Of a stretch of DNA of 12,178 nucleotides, positions 1-6,973 are shown one piece after another. The stretch is from Rhodosporidiobolus odoratus (Eukaryota; Basidiomycota; Microbotryomycetes; Sporidiobolales; Sporidiobolaceae): the NCBI GenBank assembly GCA_034387635.1, contig JAOANU010000044.1:1-12178 (forward strand). Reading direction: 5' to 3'. Position 1 is the stretch's first letter; every line of letters begins with the position of its first letter. The position numbers and the translations under genes were made by a program. The notes below the pieces were generated by a model. It saw nothing but the letters and a program-made list of their open reading frames with translations, made no database searches and was not told where the DNA came from.

Positions 1-822
1 GGAGTGATCCCTTACATTTTGGTTCTTGAGGCTCAAAGGAATTTCTGCCTCTGAGAGCAAAGATACAGTCTCAACATGTCTGTAGCAGAGGGATTCCTCA
101 CAGCATGTATGGCACATGCTCGTAAGCTCGGAAACCCAGCAGAGACTCTCTGGCCTGAATACAGGTCAGCAGGATGACGTTTTCACATGAGAAATGAAGT
201 CCCACACTGTTTGAGCTTGATCCCAAACGTGTCTAGGACAAGGGTAGGTGCAATATAAGGCCTTCTTCTAGCACTACAAGGCATTATCACAGTGTGCCAA
301 GTATATATTGCAATCTTAGCAGGTAGATGAGAGCAATAGCTTTCTCAGGTATGCGGATTGCACATCAACCCACAAAAGGCCAGTCCTTACCTCACCTGAC
401 CTGAGAAGCTCCGCTTATCCCCTTTTTGGCCTTGTGAGGTCGGTGATCAACTATACTTCTGCTTGAGCATGCCCCATGTGTAGAGAAGCAGCTGTATAAA
501 GCTGAGGCATCAAAGTGAGAGCGGCAATGGCATACACAGGGGCGGGAATGTCCACACAGTTGCTTTCCCGCAGCTTTCTCAGCTGAATGCCTCGCACCTC
601 TAAGCTCTTGGGAGAATACGCCCAGCTGTTTGGACATGTGACCAGATCACACCGCAGAGACTGCAGAGCTGCACGACAACGTGGTAAGAACCCAAGGCCA
701 AATCAGGAAGGCAAGGACCTTACTTAGCAATATGAGTTGCTTGCTATGCTTGCTCTACTTATAGGCATTCTATGGTCCTGTCAAGTATTAGGAAGCTTTA
801 TAAGGGTAACGCCCAGCCTACA

Positions 823-851
823 AGGCCAAACAATCCTATGAGGCCAAACAA
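823..851. repeat. Short direct repeat AGGCCAAACAA x2
   Basis: The 11-mer AGGCCAAACAA occurs at 823-833 and 841-851, separated by 7 nt. The same pair is present in mirror form in the right arm. It is short enough to be incidental. Confidence 0.5.
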
Positions 852-1057
852 GCCACGCACCCTTTTCCGAGACGCGTTCTCTATTTTCAAACAAGGATCT
901 GTGAGAGCCACAGGGGTCGGCTGTGTAGGCTCACTATAAGGCAGGAGTGAGCGACTGTCACTGCCATATCATAAGGCCAATAGGGGATGAAGCGCAGCAG
1001 CAAGGCTGACAATGTCATGCATGGTCATACCATGTCATCTCATACAGCGGAAAGAAA

Positions 1058-1087
1058 GAGCTTGTCTCCCTAGTCTGAGACAAGCTC
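1058..1087. repeat. Perfect 11-bp hairpin in left arm
   Basis: The 11-mer GAGCTTGTCTC at 1058-1068 is followed by an 8-nt spacer and its exact reverse complement at 1077-1087. It lies in gene-free sequence. Nothing nearby shows what it does; it could form a cruciform or an RNA stem if transcribed. Confidence 0.85.
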
Positions 1088-1166
1088 GACCAATTGCCCT
1101 CTGTGTACAACAACATCTGGACAGTAGCAATACAAACTGCTTCAAGCAATCAAACGGGAACCAATA

Positions 1167-1961
1167 GGTGCTCTACCTCTAGATCCTGCAGCTAGGTGCT
1201 TGACATCATGATGAACCCGGTCTGAGCATCTGTTGCGACCACTGCAGAGTTAACATATGTCTAGACATGAGAAGCTCTGACAAGAAAGCGGCAGCTGGCA
1301 CCAACAGCTTGGTGCAATGGGAAGAAGCCCTTCCAGCTGCATCAAGTGCTGACTGTGTGTTCCTTCACACCTTGTTGCATCAAGTCTGGGTCACCTATGT
1401 ATCACTCTAGACTCGTTGAGACCAGTGTGAGCGCAGTATTCCGCCCATATTGCTTGGCATGTGTTTCTTCTTTCCTTCCCAGGCTGCAGAGGTGGTCAAG
1501 AACATGCACAAAGTAAGACTGCCGGCATGCTCTGTTTGTTGCACACCCCAAGGTGTTGAAGGGAGCACCAAGGGACACAGTGCACACTGTCCGACATGCT
1601 AGGCCTAAGCATCAGCTACCTGACAGATGCACAGGTCGAAGAAAAGCTACTCCGTTTGTATGCTCATCTCCTCAAGTGCCCAAAGCTTGTGAGCTTGTGC
1701 TTTGTCCCGTATGTCATGAGTGACTCTTGCCATAGGATCCTGCTGTAATTGGAATTTTAGCAAAGACAGTGGTGTAGACAGTGCACGGGGCGAGAGCAGA
1801 GGACCACCTGATTCATGTACTTTGGGCAGTCTGCCTGCTTTTGTAAGCACAGCCTGTCGGTTTACAGAGTCTGCTTCTATGAGAACAATCCATGCGCACA
1901 AGATTGACATGAGGATTGAAATGGTGGGAACCAAGACTGTCTGTCTCAATAGCACCGATTT
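1167..1961 (+). repeat. Single-copy counterpart of the right-arm tandem block
   Basis: This 795-bp segment is the left-arm equivalent of the block duplicated in the right arm. It matches copy 2 (9338-10132) with no difference that I can see, and it differs from copy 1 by a 2-bp indel (near 1539-1542 here). No protein gene is supported in it: the frames it contains begin at non-ATG codons or overlap one another on opposite strands. Confidence 0.9.
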
Positions 1962-2004
1962 TTGCGATAGCCTGTGTAGCGTGGGTTGCCATTCCAAACG
2001 ATGA

Positions 2005-2012
2005 TATATATT
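2005..2012 (+). promoter_or_regulatory. TATA-like element upstream of tRNA-Lys (left)
   Basis: TATATATT lies 25-32 bp before the first base of the tRNA-Lys gene. Upstream TATA boxes at this distance support Pol III transcription of tRNA genes in fission yeast and plants. The other tRNA classes in the window have a similar element, which makes chance less likely. Confidence 0.55.
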
Positions 2013-2036
2013 TGAAACTGCTTCAGCTAACGTCAA

Positions 2037-2109
2037 GCCCGGTTAGCTCAGTCGGTAGAGCATCAGACTCTTAATCTGAATGTCGTGGGTTCGAGCCCCA
2101 CATTGGGCG
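2037..2109 (+). tRNA. tRNA-Lys (anticodon CTT), left arm
   Basis: This is a 73-nt intronless cloverleaf. The acceptor stem GCCCGGT pairs with ATTGGGC (two G-T pairs) and is followed by discriminator G at 2109. The anticodon stem TCAGA/TCTGA encloses the loop CTCTTAA, with anticodon CTT at 2070-2072, which decodes AAG lysine codons. The T arm is GTGGG-TTCGAGC-CCCAC and contains a canonical Pol III B box (GGTTCGAGCCC). A T4 terminator follows 9 nt downstream. CCA is not encoded, as expected for a nuclear eukaryotic gene. An identical gene faces it in the other arm. Confidence 0.97.
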
Positions 2110-2117
2110 GCATTAGC

Positions 2118-2121
2118 TTTT
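2118..2121 (+). terminator. Pol III terminator of tRNA-Lys (left)
   Basis: A TTTT run starts 9 nt after the discriminator base, at the usual distance for Pol III termination. A second TTTT lies about 20 nt further on as a possible backup. Confidence 0.7.
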
Positions 2122-2507
2122 GCCCAGGTTTAGCTCAGCTTTTGCTCTATCTGTCAACAAGTGTCTCTAGCTCTCAAAATAGCCGTCTTTCCGTTTGTCC
2201 GTACCGCGTTATGGTGAAGACTGTGGCAAGGACAGACCATCCAGCTTGTCCTTCATCTCTCTCAGCTCCCAGGTCTGAAAAAGTGCGGCCCTATATCTAC
2301 TCTAACGGATGCACTAGAGATTCTCCCCAAGTGTACAGCAGCCCAGAGCTGATGCACCTGCCTGCTTGAAAGGCAAAGTGAGACCTCTGCACCCCAATTA
2401 TCAGCAAATGCCCTGGCCAGCTGTGCTGTGCCACTGTGTCCCAGGCTCTGTCTCTGTGTGTTGGCTGTGACAGAAGTTCAGGGTGGACATTGAACGCAAG
2501 GAGGAGT

Positions 2508-2792
2508 TGTTAGCTGGTTTGTGAAGGTCAAAATGGTCGGGTTCCCTGTTTCCCCTCTCATCGCTTTGCTCAACTTTGTTTCTCGCTCTCCTTTTTTCTT
2601 TTCTGGTGGGTTTCTACCTTTCCCCAGTTGTGCCTATGCTTCTGCTGTCCGGTTGTACAGTCGTAGTAAGAGGAGGTGTGAGACAGTGCACACCCTTATA
2701 ACCTCTTCTTTCCTTTCTCTTCTTCCCCGTTCACACCTTGTTCTCTCTCGCATTTAGGTAAGTAGACTTGTTCTATAGTAGCCTGCTATTCA
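2508..2792 (+). mobile_element. Putative LTR, left copy (285 bp)
   Basis: The segment starts TGTTAGCTGG and ends CTGCTATTCA. These are TG...CA termini that form an imperfect terminal inverted repeat (TGTTAGC against TGAATAGC). Inside are a pyrimidine-rich stretch, a TATAA at 2697-2701 and a second C/T-rich run after it, which is the order expected of U3, promoter, R and U5. The identical mirror copy in the right arm sits directly upstream of, and in the same orientation as, a chromovirus integrase fragment, which is where a 5' LTR belongs. No target-site duplication is visible (ggagt against ccgtt). The 78-residue open frame inside it starts with GTG and is not taken as a gene. Confidence 0.6.
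2697..2701 (+). promoter_or_regulatory. TATA box inside the putative LTR (left)
   Basis: TATAA lies in the context cacccttataacc, about two thirds of the way into the LTR-like sequence. It is followed by C/T-rich DNA of the kind found at fungal transcription starts. The mirror copy is at 7805-7809. Confidence 0.4.
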
Positions 2793-2846
2793 CCGTTCAC
2801 ATGTTGCCATCTCTCGCTTTTGGCAAGGCTTACTATGGCAACAGTC

Positions 2847-2969
2847 TGTTTGCCTCCAATCTGGAACTTCCAAAGTCTGTGACCGACGGATTGATTGTTT
2901 GATCCGTTGATTCGTTGACGCATTGCTTGAACGAGTCACTTCAGGTCTACACAACACCTATGTGGACTG
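2847..2969 (+). repeat. About 120-bp direct repeat, copy A
   Basis: From tgtttgcctccaatctgg to ctatgtggactg this segment matches 4022-4142 in the same orientation, with roughly 80-85 percent identity by eye. The strongest block is gcattgcttgaacgagtcac. Right after copy A comes the LINE C-terminal coding relic on the plus strand, with the final TATGTGGACTG reading in frame into it. It may therefore belong to, or have been captured with, the LINE. Confidence 0.85.
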
Positions 2970-3200
2970 TGGGGCACTGGAGACCCGCGAGCACTACTTG
3001 CTGGAGTGTGAAGGATACAAGGAGGAGCAGAAGGAGTCAAGAACAGGAGTCAAAGGTGCAGAGGATTCCCGGAGTGGCTTGTCTTTTCTCCCCTTCTGCC
3101 ATTTTTCCCTTGCTTCGTTTCTTCCACTCGTCTCTTTTCTCTCGTACTATTGATACCCCCTCAACCTGTTGAAGACCTCTCTGAGGCGCCCAGTCAACGA
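2923..3200 (+). pseudogene. LINE retrotransposon C-terminus and 3' end, relic A
   Basis: The open frame has no upstream start and contains CGALETREHYLLECEGYKEE. This is the Cys/His signature (C-G-x-x-E-T-x-x-H-x-L-x-x-C) found near the C-terminus of fungal and other eukaryotic LINE ORF2 proteins, after the reverse transcriptase and RNase H domains. The first cysteine expected before the CG is missing. The frame then runs into a pyrimidine-rich 3' region and the end segment gacctctctgaggcgcccagtc. That end segment is shared with relic B (4141-4507, minus strand), which supports common descent. There is no reverse transcriptase domain nearby. It is a dead fragment of an element otherwise absent here. 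Confidence 0.65.
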
Positions 3201-3274
3201 GGCTACCTAGCCTCACCTGCCTGTAGCACCGCCACTACTCTCCTTGGCCTTGTTGCCCCGCCTGCAACTTGACC

Positions 3275-3646
3275 CTACCCGGCCAATCTGTCTTTGCTTA
3301 CTCTCCTTACCATTTTGTCTGCTAGCTTGTTACCCTTGCTACCACAATGACTAAGAACCCAATGAAAGGAGTTAGAGGCGTTGGGATGGCTGATCCATAG
3401 CTGCAGAAGTTGCCGTACAATGTCGAGGCGGATATACTGCGCAGAAGAGGGGCAAGCGTTGAAGGGGAGTGCAATGGCAGAAGAATCATCTGCAAAGAGG
3501 AAGATGTGGCTGAGGGCAGGCGGACTCAAGAGATGAGGAACAAAAGAGAATGCTAATTGCAGCCCCTCAGAACTTTGCTTTGCCCACAGCACAATCTCTG
3601 CCTGCTTTGCTTGCATTGCAACTCTCGCCCAACTACGCCCGTTCAT
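3275..3646 (-). pseudogene. LINE RNase H domain relic
   Basis: The 123-residue frame reads FLFADDSSAI in its middle and WVLSHCGSKGNKLADKMVRR near its end. These match two RNase H blocks of LINE elements: the Asp of the F-x-D-N/D-x-x-A motif, and W-V-x-x-H-x-G-x-x-GN-x-x-AD with its last Asp. Between them, LLQLWISHPN resembles the usual linker helix followed by W-x-S-H-P. The N-terminal D-G-S motif is not recognisable. No C-terminal Cys/His segment follows on this strand; instead the sequence runs tail to tail into relic A on the plus strand. Lack of ATG and flanking breaks mark it as a relic. Confidence 0.65.
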
Positions 3647-3649
3647 GAG

Positions 3650-4021
3650 GCTACTGACAGTCTACACCACAATATCCTGCTTCACTGATCGTAGCAGTAC
3701 AATGTCATGCATCTCCTTGGCACCCTCTTTTGACTCTGCCAAATTGTAGCCAGCCACCACTTCCACCTCTCACAGCGCCATGGCATATGGTACACCATGG
3801 AATGATCTGCAGTGTCATCTGGGGCAGAAAGAATATATCCTGCTTGCAAGCCGGGACAATGGGAGGATGGTGGTGGGTGAGGTTGCCCATGGAGAAATGG
3901 GAAACAGGTTGATGGGGTTGACCAGAGAGACAAGGGGAGGATGATTGTAAAGGAGTGGAGGGCAGTGTGGGGGAAAGATAGATGAGTGCGGCAAAGGGTG
4001 TGACAAGCATTTTTGTTTGCT
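3650..4021. other. No gene seen
   Basis: This stretch between the LINE RNase H relic and direct-repeat copy B is purine-rich on the plus strand in its second half. Overlapping open frames on both strands are proline/serine-rich or low in complexity and resemble no family that I know. I see no RNA gene in it. Confidence 0.5.
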
Positions 4022-4142
4022 TGTTTGCCTCCAATCTGGAAGTTTCGAAATCTGTGATTGACGGATTGATGTTTAATTCATTGATTTGCTGATGCATTGC
4101 TTGAACGAGTCACTTCAGGTCTATAAACATCTATGTGGACTG
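4022..4142 (+). repeat. About 120-bp direct repeat, copy B
   Basis: This is the partner of 2847-2969 in the same orientation, ending at the same TATGTGGACTG. Here the next bases are the 3' end of a LINE relic lying on the opposite strand, whereas copy A is followed by a LINE coding frame on its own strand. Confidence 0.85.
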
Positions 4143-4507
4143 AACGCCTCAGAGGGGTCTGCAAAAGGGGGTAGAGGGGTGGGTGGTCACACAAGAGAAA
4201 CGAGATGGGAAACGATTGGAAGAACAAAGAAAGTGGAGGAGTGGACAGATGAGGACTGGAAGTGAAAACAACGCAAAGACAGCTTCTTCACCTCCAGCTC
4301 TCTGAGGAACTCCCTTCTCGCTTCCGCATGTACCTCACTCTCTGGTAGGTAGAGCTCCTGTGTCCCCAGTGCACCCAAGTGACCACATGACCCCTCTAGG
4401 TCTTCTGTCGCGATGGATTGCTTAGAGTCATCCAGCAGTGCAATGCTCTGAACACAAATATGGCCAGCAATCCAGTGAAGAGTGAGGGATAGATGAGGGT
4501 GGATGTG
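4141..4507 (-). pseudogene. LINE RNase H end plus C-terminus, relic B
   Basis: On the minus strand one open frame runs from about 4507 to a stop near 4187. It starts with HPHLSLTLHWIAGHICVQS, which resembles the last RNase H block (H-P, then W-I-x-G-H-x-G-V-x-G-N), and continues to LLDDSKQSIAT where the final A-D motif is expected. A short way on it reads GALGTQELYLPESE, a decayed match to the CGALETREHYLLECE signature of relic A, then RREFLRELEV. The Gly-Asn of the RNase H motif and both cysteines are lost. The linker between RNase H and the Cys/His segment is much shorter than usual, so an internal deletion is likely. The 3' tail gacccctctgaggcg matches relic A. Confidence 0.55.
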
Positions 4508-4970
4508 CTAGACTCACAGGTAGCGATCTCTGGAATTGAGCCTGTTGTAGTCAAAGGCACTTCAGGCAATGACAAGTCAGGCAAGAGGGCAAAGGTCAAA
4601 GCCACACCCAAATGCCACCAAGATGGCGCTCATATCTGACCTGAGTGCTTGCGGCCGCTATATCAGACACTCATACTTGACTGTCAGACGTGCATGTCTA
4701 TTTGCTTTGCTGACAGGTCCTCTGCTGCCTTTGTTGACAAGATGTACAGGAAGCCCTTGAGATTGTTGCCTTTGCTCATGACGTACATGTGCAGAAATGA
4801 CTGCAGCAGATGCGGTGTGTGAATGGTCCAGACAAGTTGTGAGTTCAAAACAACACTTTCTAATGTTCAGGTCAATACCTGTCAGCAGCACCTCTCTAGG
4901 AGAAGCAAGAACCCAATCTTGATTGGTAAGAATGGATGGAAGCTCCACTGTCTGACACTCCGCTCCCACT

Positions 4971-5006
4971 CAGACTATCATGCAGACTATCATGCAGACT
5001 ATCATG
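4971..5006. repeat. 12-bp minisatellite, three units
   Basis: CAGACTATCATG is repeated three times without a mismatch (4971-4982, 4983-4994, 4995-5006). A unit length divisible by three keeps any frame open, which explains the Tyr-His-Ala-Asp repeats in the surrounding open frame. That frame is not otherwise gene-like. Confidence 0.95.
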
Positions 5007-5105
5007 CAAGGATCCATCAGTCACACTCCACTGGTCAGCAGATAGGTAGTGAAGGGCCCAGTGACAGCACTTTCAAAGAGCTGTCTGTGCGCCCGGTGGC
5101 AGGAC

Positions 5106-5109
5106 AAAA
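5106..5109 (-). terminator. Pol III terminator of tRNA-Ile
   Basis: AAAA on the plus strand is TTTT in the tRNA-Ile sense, starting 6 nt after the discriminator base at 5115. Confidence 0.7.
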
Positions 5110-5114
5110 GATAA

Positions 5115-5203
5115 TGCTCAGTGGCGGGATCGAACCGCCGACATTGGACTAATCGCACAGGCCCGTATTAGGTCCACATCATAACCAACTAGATCAACCG
5201 AGC
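5115..5203 (-). tRNA. tRNA-Ile (anticodon AAT) with 15-nt intron
   Basis: The gene is 89 nt, or 74 nt after removal of the intron. The acceptor GCTCGGT pairs with ACTGAGC and is followed by discriminator A. The D stem is ATC/GAT with a loop containing GTTGG. The anticodon stem is TGGAC/GTCCA; the loop CTAATA carries anticodon AAT at 5169-5167 and resumes after the intron with A38. The T arm GGCGG-TTCGATC-CCGCC holds the Pol III B box. The A34 would be edited to inosine and read ATT, ATC and ATA. A TATA-like element lies upstream and a T4 run downstream, so it looks intact. It sits alone between decayed retroelements. Confidence 0.95.
5151..5165 (-). other. tRNA-Ile intron (15 nt)
   Basis: The intron CGGGCCTGTGCGATT sits between positions 37 and 38, the canonical eukaryotic site. 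Its last bases ATT, together with A38, can pair with the anticodon-loop TAAT. This gives the helix flanked by bulges that the tRNA splicing endonuclease recognises. Confidence 0.88.
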
Positions 5204-5644
5204 TTAATTACTCGCTCAGCATTAGGAAACATCTATAATCAGCCAGGCAGGTGACTGTAGCGGGAGGGAAAGTTCATGCACGCACTCAACCAATTCACAC
5301 TGCCAAGCTTGAGGGTGAAAAGGCAGCATAGTGTGCAAGTTGGCAGCATTGTGCTGATAACAGAAAGCACCCTACAAGCTACGCGCAAGACCTCCTTGTG
5401 AAGGTGAACAGTAGCTTCACATGCGACATGCAAGGCCGGGGGGGTGAAGGTGTAAGACGGAGTCTGGGAGGCGGACGGCGGAGAGCGCTTAGTCAAGCTT
5501 TCCGAGGACTCTCGAAGGGGCGACGAGGCTACACTAGGGTAGAATAGGATAAGATTTCGACGAAGAACAGAAAGAGAAAGCTACGGAACACAGATATTAC
5601 CGAAGGGAGAGAAACTAGAAAATGGAAGATGGGACTAGGTTGTT
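5204..5644. other. No gene seen; 3' flank of the broken coding region
   Basis: This stretch joins the tRNA-Ile upstream region to the end of the minus-strand pseudogene. It contains G-rich runs on the plus strand (about 5439-5445). The 85-residue minus-strand frame at 5239-5496 has no recognisable motif. No LTR matching 2508-2792 is present, although a 3' LTR of the chromovirus might have been expected on this side. Confidence 0.5.
5233..5239 (-). promoter_or_regulatory. TATA-like element upstream of tRNA-Ile
   Basis: On the minus strand GATTATAGAT lies about 30-36 bp before the tRNA-Ile 5' end, comparable in place to the elements before tRNA-Lys and tRNA-Asp. Confidence 0.45.
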
Positions 5645-6668
5645 CTAGAAGAACCCGCTACTTGCGGGACGAGCGGGGGGGAGCAACACTCCCGCCAAAG
5701 CGCCTGCGGAGGTAGGGGGTGTGAGCGCGAGATGGAAGGCATTGGAAACATCCAGGAAGGCGTACATCACCCCGTTGACACGAGGAACTCCGGCTCCGAA
5801 GGTGTTCTGTGCAACATTACCCCCGTTTTTAAGGCGAGGCGTCACGACTCGTAAGCTACGCGTACGGTAAGGAGAGATAACCGAAAGAATGGAGATGGGA
5901 GAGGAGAGGGAGAGAGGAAAAGAGGAAGCACCTGGTGACGGCCGGCGGTAACTCCGACGAAACCCGTGTTCAAGTCGCGGTGGTTGAGGTGGCCCTGAAA
6001 AAGACCGTGGACCACGCGGTCCCATTCCGCCTGCGAGCGAGTAAGACTGCAGAATGGACGCGGGTGAATTTGAGGTAGTAGACGCCGATGACGATGGCGC
6101 AAGGAGGGTTGACGGCGTCGCGGACGAGGATCATGTAGCGATCGACGGTGGCGGCGTCGAGAGAGGAGAAGTGATTGCCGAGGAGGTTGGCGTAGACGTC
6201 GAGGTCGAGGCGCGAGCTGAGAAGGGAGTGGCGGATGAGCGGGCGCGCGGAGGGATGAGAGGTGATCGTCAGCGGGGGGAAGAAGTAGCGGCGGGGGACC
6301 AGTTATACGTACAAGTCGTGCCAGGCTTTCATTCCGTTAGCGCTGGTGGCGAACACCTGAAACCTTCCTCCCACGACCCTCAAATCCGTGATCGCAACAA
6401 AGCGGAGGTCGTTAGAAGTGGCCTCCGCGCAGGTGCAAGCAGCGGTGCAACGGTTGTCGGCCTGCTGCGGGTCCGAGAAGTAGAGTGAGTCAGCGTTGTT
6501 GATGAAGGTCATGTGGAGGAGGTCGGCGTTGCACGCGATGGCTTGGGTGAGAATGCGGAGTGTGGGGGAGGAGACGATGAGGAGGTCGTCGAGGAAAGAG
6601 TAGTAGGCGGGGTGAGCGAGCGGGGTGTAAAGGTGGTCGGAGTTGGTAGGTGAAGGCGGGTTGGACAT
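5645..6668 (-). pseudogene. Unrecognised GC3-rich coding region, broken
   Basis: I do not recognise the family. Reading starts at an ATG (6668-6666, MSNPPSPTNSDHLY) behind a C/T-rich tract and runs 121 codons to an in-frame TAA at 6305-6303. The same frame goes on without further stops (LVPRRYFFPPLTITSH...) to about 6085, so the TAA looks like a nonsense mutation. Near 6031-6083 the coding signal moves to another frame (SQAEWDRVVHGLFQGHLNH), which is either a one-base loss near 6045 or a 53-bp intron with a poor donor. A likely intron follows, from GTGCTT at 5931 to CAG at 5807 (125 bp); it joins in frame to NTFGAGVPRVNG and ends at TAG 5647-5645. Codons strongly favour C or G in third position in all segments, unlike the arm sequences. 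A Cys cluster (CTAACTC) lies near residue 75. It could be a host gene remnant or an extra gene carried by the retroelement. Confidence 0.5.
5807..5931 (-). other. Candidate spliceosomal intron in the pseudogene
   Basis: On the minus strand, CACCAG|GTGCTT begins a C/T-rich stretch with a CTTAC branch-like site (near 5868) and ends GCACAG|AACACC. Removing it joins two C-ending-codon segments in the same phase. An alternative acceptor, TAG at 5858-5856, would need a different donor phase. Size and sequence fit fungal introns, but the donor is not a classic GTANGT. Confidence 0.4.
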
Positions 6669-6973
6669 GCAGCGGGGGGTCAAAAAAAAAGGAGGGGAGA
6701 GAGTCGAACGGCGGGCGAGGCGTAAGATACGGCGTCGCGGACAAAGGGTACAACAGGTAATGAGACGGCGGGCCCGTCTCAGAGCGGGAAGAAAGGGAGT
6801 CGAGTAGAAGAAAGGAATCTGAGACGTCTGCCGAAAACGGCAAGCGGGTCGGAGTCGACTGGAGGAGGGTATCGATACGGAGAAGAGACGATGATAGCGG
6901 ATAACACGACTGTACAAGGGGTTGAAGGGAAAGGAGGGGAGACGAGAGAGAAGGCGAACAAGAGCAGGTCGAC
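6669..6973 (-). other. C/T-rich stretch between pol fragment and the broken coding region
   Basis: In the minus-strand sense this 305-bp stretch is strongly pyrimidine-rich and includes a T9 run at 6682-6690 just before the candidate ATG. Such tracts are common in fungal promoters and 5' leaders. One open frame (Ser/Leu/Pro-rich) passes through it. A one-base change in the T9 run would join that frame to the downstream coding segment, so an N-terminal extension cannot be excluded. Confidence 0.4.

Larger units (their letters stand above)
1..2792 (+). repeat. Left arm of a giant inverted repeat
   Basis: This arm is the reverse complement of 7714-11299 once the extra 793-bp block in the right arm is removed. 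Base i pairs with base 10506-i between about 1962 and 2792, and with 11299-i between about 38 and 1961. By eye the part from 1045 to 2792 shows no difference from the right arm. The outer part shows eight substitutions (43, 84, 746, 912, 970, 978, 981, 1044) and one A-run indel at 35-37. The arm carries a tRNA-Lys gene and ends inward in an LTR-like sequence. The outer end is not seen because homology runs to base 1. From 1 to 2036 I see no protein gene that I can support. Confidence 0.97.
4508..5114. other. No gene that can be supported
   Basis: Frames here are short and overlap on both strands. The only visible structures are a three-unit minisatellite (4971-5006), a NotI-type GCGGCCGC at about 4652, and a weak reverse-transcriptase-like string near 4756-4797 that I rejected as a feature. 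Confidence 0.5.

Noticed and set aside
2521..2757. 78-residue frame (also 7749-7985) with hydrophobic start
   Set aside because: It starts at GTG and lies wholly in the putative LTR. The Phe/Ser/Leu-rich product reflects the pyrimidine-rich U3/R region.
3705..4097. Proline-rich minus-strand frames between the LINE relics
   Set aside because: They are overlapping, low in complexity and without known domains, and they include the antisense of the direct repeat B.
4735..4800. Possible reverse transcriptase remnant (LEIVAFAHDVHVQK, resembling a F-A-D-D box)
   Set aside because: It is too short, one Asp of the box is His, and stops flank it on both sides. It could be part of the LINE debris but cannot be separated from chance.
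6054..6488. 144-residue plus-strand frame rich in Glu, Val, Asp and Gly
   Set aside because: It is the antisense shadow of the GC3-rich minus-strand coding relic; its composition is the complement of C-ending codons.
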